64,000 bases of DNA from Plotosus lineatus (lineage: Eukaryota > Chordata > Actinopteri > Siluriformes > Plotosidae). Below the pieces are notes generated by a model. That model saw nothing but the letters and a program-made list of their open reading frames with translations. It ran no database searches and had not been told where the DNA came from. Shown piece by piece: positions 57,005 to 64,000 of this stretch. How positions within the stretch are numbered: the stretch's first letter is position 1; the number at the start of each line of letters is the position of its first letter. A program made the translations under genes and the position numbers. The stretch is from the NCBI GenBank assembly GCA_024760905.1, contig CM045733.1, positions 37,585,001 to 37,649,000 of the forward strand, written 5' to 3'.

Positions 57005-58315
57005 TCTACATTCACAGAGGTGTTTTGCAAACTGGTCATAAAACTTAATGTATACAGATATGTAGGAATACTTCCAAAACCCCCACTACTAAGTTCGAAA
57101 AAGGATTTGATGTATGAACATATAAGTACAACAGAAAACATCAATTTCACCCAAGTTCATAAAAGTCACTTATATAAATACAGGAATACTACTTAGGACC
57201 TGTGTCTTTCTCAGTATACTGAATATTTTAAGCAATGCAGCAAGAAAAAAAATTAGGACTTTTATATCATTACGACTCATGGATGCAAGTTTTTCTACTT
57301 AATGCAAGGAGTTCAATGTGCCTGCAATAGGTTGATGTTGCTAAAACTAGCTTACAGTTCATTGCATTCCATATATGTGGCCATTGGCCAGGATGTACAA
57401 ATTTCAGGCAAAATCTTAACAGAATTGTATATTATTGAAAGACTGAGGCCAAAAGTGGCAGCTCACCTGAAAGGATTTGAAAGGATTGTGTGAATCAGTC
57501 TAGCAATAATGATTTTTAATCCTTTTAAGTAACCAAGTTGCACCCTGAAATGGATTATTTCTTGGAGTTAATGATGCTGAACCTTTTGTGAATAGTTCAT
57601 CCAAATTTTGTAATTGTGTGAATAGACCCATCACCAGACTGCAGTTTGCTTGATAATCTGGATTTAAATGCTTGCTTGAGTGGTGTTTGTGCAGATTTAT
57701 ACTATATAAATTTTTTTTTAATGTTTGTACTCTATTAAAGGGCACCAAGATACATAAATAGGTAAATGCATGTACGTTAATGATCTCTGAAAGCGAATTT
57801 AAACCACTGAATTTATTAATATTATTTTTAATTCTAACAGACTGAAGTTTCGCATCAGTAGTTATTCCGGTCATGGATGTTGAGATGTATTAATTCTCTT
57901 TGAATTAACAATCATGTACTGGAGCTGAGGTGAAAGTAGCCATTTATTCAATTCAGCGGCATCCACCAAGCTTGACGCACATAATTGTTTTAGAATGAAC
58001 TATACAGAAACATCAACAAAAGGGCACACTGAAACAGAATCACATTTGAACCATGACTGACGCCATCAGATGAGCTCTGCACTCCGAGCCAAACTGAGTG
58101 GTTGCTATGAGCTAACAATAGTTAATTTTGAAAAAAGTTATTTGAGGGTAGATTTTTATTATATTTAAAGTTTAAGAAGCCCTCTTTGATTCACTACCTT
58201 ATCTTGATGGAGGATTTTGCGAGTCCTAATGATCCTTGGGGCTAGGTTGTTGGGGGCATTATGGTCCTATTAGAGTCACTCAAGGTCCTAGGTGAAGTTC
58301 CACATGAAGCACGGT
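57005..58315. other. Unassigned intergenic sequence
   Basis: AT-rich. Open frames at 57302-57493 and 57500-57874 show no motif. Confidence 0.4.
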
Positions 58316-58319
58316 TCAA

Positions 58320-59140
58320 AAGACCCCTATGGAGAACCATAAAAGGATACCGTTTCCCTTGCCCAGACGCATCTCATCAGAGAGCTTCTGGAGTTGCTTA
58401 TGGGGAGAGGAGGTGAGGGCATCCTTTTTGCCACCTCCCAATCTTGGAGGACCTTATGGTCATGAGCTTTGGGTAGTGACCAAAAGAAAAAGATTACAGA
58501 CACAAGTTCCTGAAATAGGGGGCAGTGGTGGTCTAGTGGTATAGGGTGCTGGATCGCTGATCCAGAGGTTGGGGGTTCGAGTCCCACTCTCCACAAGGTT
58601 GTCACTGTCCCCCCCCCCCAGTGCAGCTAACTGGGTTATCAAAGGCAGGCCATGTCTCTCACTGTCTCTGGTGTGAGGCATGTAAAAGAACCATTGCTGA
58701 CTTTCGTAAAGAGTAGCTGCAAAGCCATGAGCGTGTTTCTGTCCCGTGCTAAAGGGTTGTGTCAGGACGGGCAGCCGACATAAAAACCTATGCCAAATCA
58801 AACATGTGAATCATTTGCTGCGGCGACCCCTGATAAAGGGGAAAAAGCTGAAAGGAACTCACTCATACAAATGGCTGAAATGAGCTTCCTTCATAGGTTG
58901 GCGGGGCTCTCCCTTAGAAATAGGGTGAGCTCAGCCATCCAGGAGGAGCTCAGAGTAGAACCGCTGCTCTGTTGTGGTGTTTAGGGCATATCCAGTGGGG
59001 AAGAGGCCCCGGGGTCGACCTAGAACATGCTAAAATTATTATTATTTTATTTGTTGATTATGTCTCTCAGCTGGTCTGGGAATGCCTCGGTGTCCCCCTG
59101 AAAGAGCTAGAGGAAGTGGTTAGGGAGCAGGACATCTAGA
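58320..59140 (+). mobile_element. LINE C copy 2, decayed and split by a SINE
   Basis: YGHELWVVTKRKRLQTQVPE at about 58458-58515 and EMSFLHRLAGLSLRNRVSSA at about 58878-58937 match adjacent parts of LINE C copy 1 (YGNELWVVTGRTRLWIQVAE; EMSFLHRVTGLSLRDKVRSS). The SINE at 58518-58856 lies between them. Confidence 0.8.
58518..58856 (+). mobile_element. tRNA-headed SINE, full length, inside LINE C copy 2
   Basis: All parts in order: A box tggtctagtggta, B box ggttcgagtcc, unique middle, LINE-5'-like gggttgtgtcaggacgggca and 3' tail gcggcgacccctga. The flanks acaagttcctgaaat and acaaatggctgaaat look like a diverged target duplication. Confidence 0.9.
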
Positions 59141-59388
59141 CCTCATTGCTTAGGCTACTGAACCACCATTGATTAAAAACCACTGCCCCGCCATTGATTA
59201 AAAACCAACATAACTTTAAATGGCCTACACTGAAGAACAGTCTTGTAAGCATCAGACTCTCTTGTTGTCGGTGGCAGGTGAAGGCGGCAACATAAGCGTT
59301 ATGCAACAACTGGAAGCTACGTGTCCACTGGCTGAGAGTATATACCTTCTAATAGAATCATTTAAGGTTAGCATGCTAGGGCTAGTGT

Positions 59389-59581
59389 AGGCGTGCTCAA
59401 TCCTGCTCCTGGAGATCTACCTTCCAGAAGGCATTCGCTCCAACCCTAATCATGCCCACCTAACCATCCAATCATCTGATCAAGACCTGACTGGATATTA
59501 CATGTCACATGGGCCACATTAGTGTTGGAGATAAAGTCATCTGGAAGGTAGATCGCCAGGAGCAGGATTGAGCACCCCTGA
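59389..59581. mobile_element. hAT-type MITE, about 193 bp
   Basis: Left end gcgtgctcaatcctgctcct and right end, read inward, ggggtgctcaatcctgctcc. The inverted arms run on through gatctaccttcc. Flanked by gctagtgt (59381-59388) and gctagtgc (59582-59589). Confidence 0.85.
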
Positions 59582-59589
59582 GCTAGTGC

Positions 59590-60400
59590 ATGTACAAAAC
59601 ATACAAAAACAAACTAAAACAAGATTTTAATTATTTATTTTTCCATTTTAACATGTGATGACTTTGTCTGCTCCATGTGACTATGACAAACCACAACTGT
59701 CCATTGTTTTGATTCAAGCATTATCCACTTGGAATAATATGTTTAATTGTGAGACAGCAGACCAATCAGATAGTATAGTGTATATATATTAATATACTTT
59801 ATCCTCTGGACATGATCAGCTGTGGCATGTACATGCCATGTATTCTGCCGAAAATTTTCGTACCTTCAACATTAATTCCTTGCATCCATTTTAATATACT
59901 TTATAATGTAACAAATATACAGTTAACTGTCTGTCCTGTTTCCAGTCACACTGCACCAGGCGGGATTGAATGATTTAGGAGACAATCTTCACAATCCTCG
60001 ATTATATTATTATTTTTGTTGGATGTATTTTTTAGGAAAAGTGTTTAATCAGAGAAACTCCATTCATTCTCAGTGAAATGGACAGGATGATGTTGCTTGT
60101 TTTTATTTAGCAGATTTAAATACAATGACCAAGTATGTCTTGGTGGGAAATAATTTCAGACACTAGTTTAAGTGATGGTAGAAGAGTGTGAGATACATGG
60201 AGGACACAAAAGAAATTACTGTTATACTGTATGTAAACATCCCAGAGAAATTAAACAAATGCTTGTCAAGGCATTGGCAGCTTTGCTTTTTTCCTTACAC
60301 AGAAACACTCGTACAATAAAAAATACACTCAGTTTCTCATGTTTTTCTGAGTGCGCTTACCTAACTTCAAAATAATATCCATTGAAATTCATAAATTGAA
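59590..60400. other. Unassigned sequence downstream of snd1
   Basis: AT-rich, nothing recognised. Confidence 0.4.
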
Positions 60401-60401
60401 A

Positions 60402-60407
60402 TTTATT
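60402..60407 (-). terminator. snd1: Candidate snd1 polyadenylation signal
   Basis: Minus-strand AATAAA about 370 bases after the snd1 stop codon. Another AATAAA occurs further downstream near 60107. Assigned only by motif and distance. Confidence 0.4.
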
Positions 60408-60775
60408 TCAGAATTAAGGAAGCATTTTCTCAGGAAGATGTGCAAAAACCTCGAGTGAAGCTGTACAATGCAAGTTTTGTGTGTGTGTGTGTGTGTGAGG
60501 GGGAGAGAGAGAGAGAGGGAGAGAATCCTACAGGACTCATGGACTTTGAAATGAAAATTAGATAAAATACCAGGGGAAATTGGTCCTTTTATATGCACCT
60601 TCATGTAAATTCTGTACTCATTAAAAAAACAACAAAAAAAGGGAGAACAAAAAGGACAATGCACCAAGCATAAAATGGTGAATCTTTCAATGATAGCAAT
60701 ATAAGATTCTTGAAATATTTTCCTATTTTTCTTGACGTTTAAAGAATCCTCCATAACATCTTTGGACTGCACAAC
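60408..60775 (-). other. snd1: Probable snd1 3' untranslated region
   Basis: Follows the snd1 stop codon on the minus strand and runs to the nearest AATAAA. It contains a (CA)n tract (minus strand) at about 60478-60500 next to a CT-rich tract. No coding signal. Confidence 0.45.
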
Positions 60776-60841
60776 TCAGCGCCTGTATCCAAACTCATCT
60801 GCGTCATCAGCCCGGAAGTCTCCATAGCGCCAAATGTTGAG
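60776..60841 (-). CDS. snd1: snd1 last coding exon
   Basis: Staphylococcal nuclease domain-containing protein 1 (Tudor-SN/p100), a multidomain RNA-binding nuclease and transcription co-activator found in RISC and stress granules. Acceptor ttcttttag|CTCAAC, then LNIWRYGDFRADDADEFGYR with R and a TGA stop at 60776-60778. The C-terminal WRYGDFRADDADEFGY block is nearly invariant in vertebrate SND1 and closes the SN5 fold after the Tudor domain. It joins in phase 0 to the exon at 63670-63714. The downstream minus-strand sequence to about 60400 is probably 3' untranslated. Confidence 0.93.
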   Translation of the reverse strand, partial: LNIWRYGDFRADDADEFGYRR

Positions 60842-61044
60842 CTAAAAGAAAGAAGTACGGACCGTTAAAATAAGGTTATGATTACATGTACAGTGAATAA
60901 TCAAAAAACAACATTTGCAATCATTGCAGAAACAAATCACGTCCTACACATACTTGTAGAACAATGGGGGTTGTGCTTGGACAGACCCTAATGAACAGTG
61001 GGATACCTGGGGACTCTTTGGGAAGGGATATAGTCTACATTTAC

Positions 61045-61232
61045 ATTTATTTACATTTACAGCATTTGGCAGATGCTCTTATCCAGAGCACCTTACAATA
61101 ATCATTTTTTTTCTGCAATTGAAGGTTAAGAGACTTGCTCGAGAGCCCAACATTGGTGACGGTGGGGATTGAACTGCTGACCTACAGATCAGTAACCCAT
61201 TGCATTAACCACAAAGCCACTACTGCCCACAT
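61045..61232 (-). repeat. Dispersed repeat F copy 3 in snd1 last intron
   Basis: gcagatgctcttatccagag, gattgaactgctgacc (B-box-like) and gatcagtaacccatt. The longest of the three copies. Confidence 0.7.
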
Positions 61233-61234
61233 TC

Positions 61235-63669
61235 TGCTCACTGCTTGCAAATAATACAGTACATTACAGTACATAATAGATTTTGACCCTTTTCCTGTCA
61301 GAGCATTCACTGTTAAACCTTGAACCCTTCTCTCTAATCACAGCAAATTACTGTGTTCATTAGACAAACAAAACACATACATGCACACAATTAAGCTCTA
61401 GAATACTTGCATATAATCCCATAGATGGACTACAAACAAGAGCAATCAATTCCAGAAAGCAATCAGCAATAAAGAGATTCAAACACTATTGGACGCCTTT
61501 CTCACACTTTTCATTAAGTGCCGGCTACTATTAGCCTAGCGCCGGTTATATTTTATAATAGTAAATAGTAATATTTAATAATATTCTTTAATAAAAACAT
61601 TTTCACAGCTTTGTTAAGCTATGTACTTGACAACACAATCACTTGTTTTGATAATTTCTCAATCGGTTCACTTCCGATATCCCATGATGCACTATATTAC
61701 CTCATTCAAAAGCGTGTCGCTTTTTATATACATGCCACCATTTGCGTGTGCTCCTGTGTAGATTTAGATTGTGACGGGTCGTACAAACCCAGCTAAAATA
61801 TAGTCCAAACTGATGTGAGTCGTACCGACAAGCATAGCGCCGAAGCGAAGTAGACCTAAACAACCAACATTAAATAAATTGTGGAAGCGATTCAAGACCG
61901 ATGATTCCACTGTTTCGGAAACATCCGTACCTCATGAAATAGGTAAAAAAGTTTCATGTCCGAACACAAATTATTTCTTGATTGCACTGAGCGATAATAG
62001 TGAAAACTAGTCCCCAACTAAACTAGCCTAATCTTATTCTTAATGGATTCACGCCACACTATAGAAAGACGAAAAGTCATGTACTTGACTTGGGCTACGT
62101 TAACAAATTAGATCTACATAATGCTCATTAGGTCCTACATTGAACACGAGCATTAGGTACTGCAGATCTATTTGTTATTGTAGCCCAAGTCATTTCCATG
62201 CCTTTTTCATGGCAAAACGGTCTTAATACAGTACGGGGTTTCACTAGCAGCTCAGTATGATTATTTCACATTGGTGGTGGGGGGTAGGGGGTTATGTGGG
62301 ACATGTGTTAGACATTTAATTTCAAACAAAGAAAATCTGTGTCAGTGGCAGATATTAGGGGGGCAAGGGGGGCAAAGGGACCCCCCCTCAAGAAAAAAAA
62401 AGTAAAATAATGTGTCCATAAATTAGGTACAGATCTATAAATATACCTGAAAAATATTATTTCACTTTCCTAAATTCTATAATTTTGTGCATAAAAGTTA
62501 ACCATTGATTTTGTTATGTATTACACGTTCCACATTTTTCCCCCCACATTTCACAAATGTTATATATTAGTAAGGTAACCATTAGATTTTTCAAATAAGA
62601 AGTTTTATGCACTTTCCTTTAAGAAGTAAGTCTACTATTCTTGTAACAAATACTATTTTTTAATAATATAAACTTTGAGTTTTTTATTTGCTTCTAGCTT
62701 GTCTGATTTTCTCATAAATATGGGCCCAGACTGCACCGTGGAGCACATGAATTTTACAACTTTTACTCGGGGTGGCCCCCCCAGAACACCAGGTGGGAGG
62801 GGACACCCCTCCCGCACCCTCCCCATGCTTGCCTCAAACAATTTACACCCCCTACTTATCAATATCCTCCTTCTACTCTAAAACGTAATGAATACCCTGC
62901 TTTCTGTTTGTGACATACACTCATAGTAAAGGAGTCCATCAGGCAGTTCATCATATTAATATGATCTTTAAAAGAATGGCTGAGACGGCAAACTTAAAAA
63001 CTAAAACTACATCAAAACCTGTAAACAAAAGATGACAGCTGGATTGACAACATTTCAACATTTTAGAAAAGAACAGAGAAAACTATTGAACCAAAAAAGA
63101 GAAACCCAAACAACATGGATACATGACCACTTTACTGGGAAACACCATGAATGTTACACTCCAGAAAACAATCCAAAAACTATGGAACACAAAGAATCAT
63201 GAATCAAGGAGTCAATTAACATGTATCAATCAGAAAAATTGAATAAAGTGAAAAAAGAGAGCACAGTTGACTGCATAGAAAAGATGGGTGTATCTGTACC
63301 TCCCAGTTCCAAAAACTCTTTAAAAAGTTTGAATTCAATACGAATTCAGACAAGACCAACTAAAAACTGGAACTTCACATTAAAGTTAACGAAAATCCAG
63401 TGGACTCCTCGAATACAGTGCATGAACATAGAGAATTATTAACAATCTCCAACAAGATAAAGTTTCAGGACCTAATGGAATCCTAAACAAGAAGATTCAC
63501 CACACCAGCTCCAAATTTTAACTGGTCATCCGAAAACCCTTCACTTTATTAACTACGACAGACGATTGGGTTCAAAACCATTTTTGGCTACCAAGAGCTG
63601 TTTCTAGGGAGCAGATACTATGAGCCTATAACCAGCCTATGGAGGAGAGAGTAAAAAGAGTAGACTTAC
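61235..63669 (-). other. snd1: snd1 last intron, remainder
   Basis: Besides the foldback, it contains a G/C-homopolymer-rich stretch near 62346-62388 and a related ggggtggcccccccag stretch at 62770-62785, together resembling a fish MITE. Near 63440-63500 a weak DKVSGPNGILNKKI reading may be a very old polymerase relic. Confidence 0.4.
62087..62191. repeat. Foldback (inverted repeat) in snd1 intron
   Basis: Arms of about 43 bases: gacttgggctacgttaacaa at the left, and read on the opposite strand from the right gacttgggctacaataacaa. Both continue into gatct and end at a gagcatta/taatgctc core, with a short loop between. Confidence 0.75.
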
Positions 63670-63714
63670 TCTGGCACTCTTTGCAGATTCCTGGCTGTTG
63701 AGATACTCCGTCAC
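63670..63714 (-). CDS. snd1: snd1 penultimate coding exon
   Basis: 45 nt, 15 codons, phase 0 at both ends: acceptor ttgttctag|GTGACG, donor AGA|gtaagt. Encodes VTEYLNSQESAKSAR, which continues directly into LNIWRYGDF of the last exon, matching the AQESAKSARLN junction of SND1 proteins. The remaining exons lie beyond the right edge. The intron (60842-63669) holds a repeat copy, a foldback and unassigned AT-rich DNA. Confidence 0.91.
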
Positions 63715-64000
63715 CTAGAACAAAAAGAGTGTTCAGTTCAGATTTTCAACAGGTGATCACATTCCCATAACATCTGAAGCATGCACAGTGCAGTCCAATG
63801 CAAATCATCCCGCTCACCCTCCCCAATGTGCCTCAATCCTCACTCCCCCTTAACACGTTGCACTCCTCACGTCCCATGAACATGTCACGTTCCTCACTAC
63901 TCCTTATCAATACATTCCATTCCTCGCTTCTCCTCGACTACACATCCCACTCCTTCTCCACTACACTTCTCACGTCCTCACTGTTCCCCCATGACAACAG

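Noticed and set aside
58518..58600. tRNA gene
   Set aside because: A and B boxes are present but this is the head of a dispersed SINE with body and tail, repeated many times in the window.
63221..63442. Plus-strand open frame in the snd1 intron
   Set aside because: No known motif; a possible old polymerase reading nearby (DKVSGPNGI) is too weak to call.

Overview
This is vertebrate, almost certainly teleost fish, nuclear DNA. It is AT-rich with spliced genes, long introns, (TA)n/(CA)n microsatellites, and a dense mix of non-LTR retrotransposons, a tRNA-headed SINE family, Tc1-like, pogo-like and hAT-like DNA transposons and small MITEs. The species cannot be read from the sequence. No bacterial operon, CRISPR array, rRNA or functional tRNA gene was seen.

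Two host genes are supported, both on the minus strand. (1) irf5 (interferon regulatory factor 5): eight coding exons lie between 21277 (ATG) and 1677 and join without a frame break into 411 codons. They cover the whole tryptophan-cluster DNA-binding domain, a short acidic linker encoded by two micro-exons, a variable middle, and most of the IRF-association domain. The last exon lies beyond the left edge. (2) snd1 (Tudor-SN/p100): its last two coding exons are at 63670-63714 and 60776-60841, with the rest of the gene beyond the right edge. In human, IRF5 and SND1 both lie on 7q32, so the pairing fits conserved synteny. About 39.5 kb separate the snd1 stop codon from the irf5 start codon. Any irf5 5' untranslated exon should lie there, and a CpG-dense patch near 48.0-48.3 kb is the best promoter candidate, unproven.

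Layout: 1-1676, a LINE fragment and a SINE in the last visible irf5 intron; 1677-21277, irf5 exons with introns full of inserted elements (MITEs at 2.7 and 6.4 kb, LINEs at 10.4-12.5, 14.2-15.2 and 15.8-18.6 kb, a promoter-like DNA transposon at 19.0-20.7 kb); 22.3-24.3 kb, a 2-kb inverted-repeat element holding a nested MITE; 24.4-25.1 kb, a Tc1 relic; 26.2-27.5 kb, a second LINE lineage; 28.6-30.1 kb, a nearly complete Tc1-like transposon; 32.5-38.5 kb, hAT remains interrupted by LINEs; 41.3-43.3 kb, a pogo-like element and a second promoter-like element; 46.0-46.9 kb, a hAT derivative with a perfect 8-bp target duplication; 48.9-52.9 kb, two copies of one LINE facing opposite ways; 53.2-60.4 kb, assorted relics; 60.4-64.0 kb, snd1.

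The strongest mobile-element observation is that the common SINE appears to be built from a tRNA-like head, a unique middle, and pieces matching both the 5' end and the 3' end of the common LINE in the same window. This points to an autonomous/non-autonomous partnership. Several insertions keep clear target-site duplications, so their relative order can be read. Nothing here is a clearly undescribed biological system. The items most worth following up are the promoter-like transposon in irf5 intron 1, the 2-kb element with exon-like coding remains, and the inverted LINE pair.
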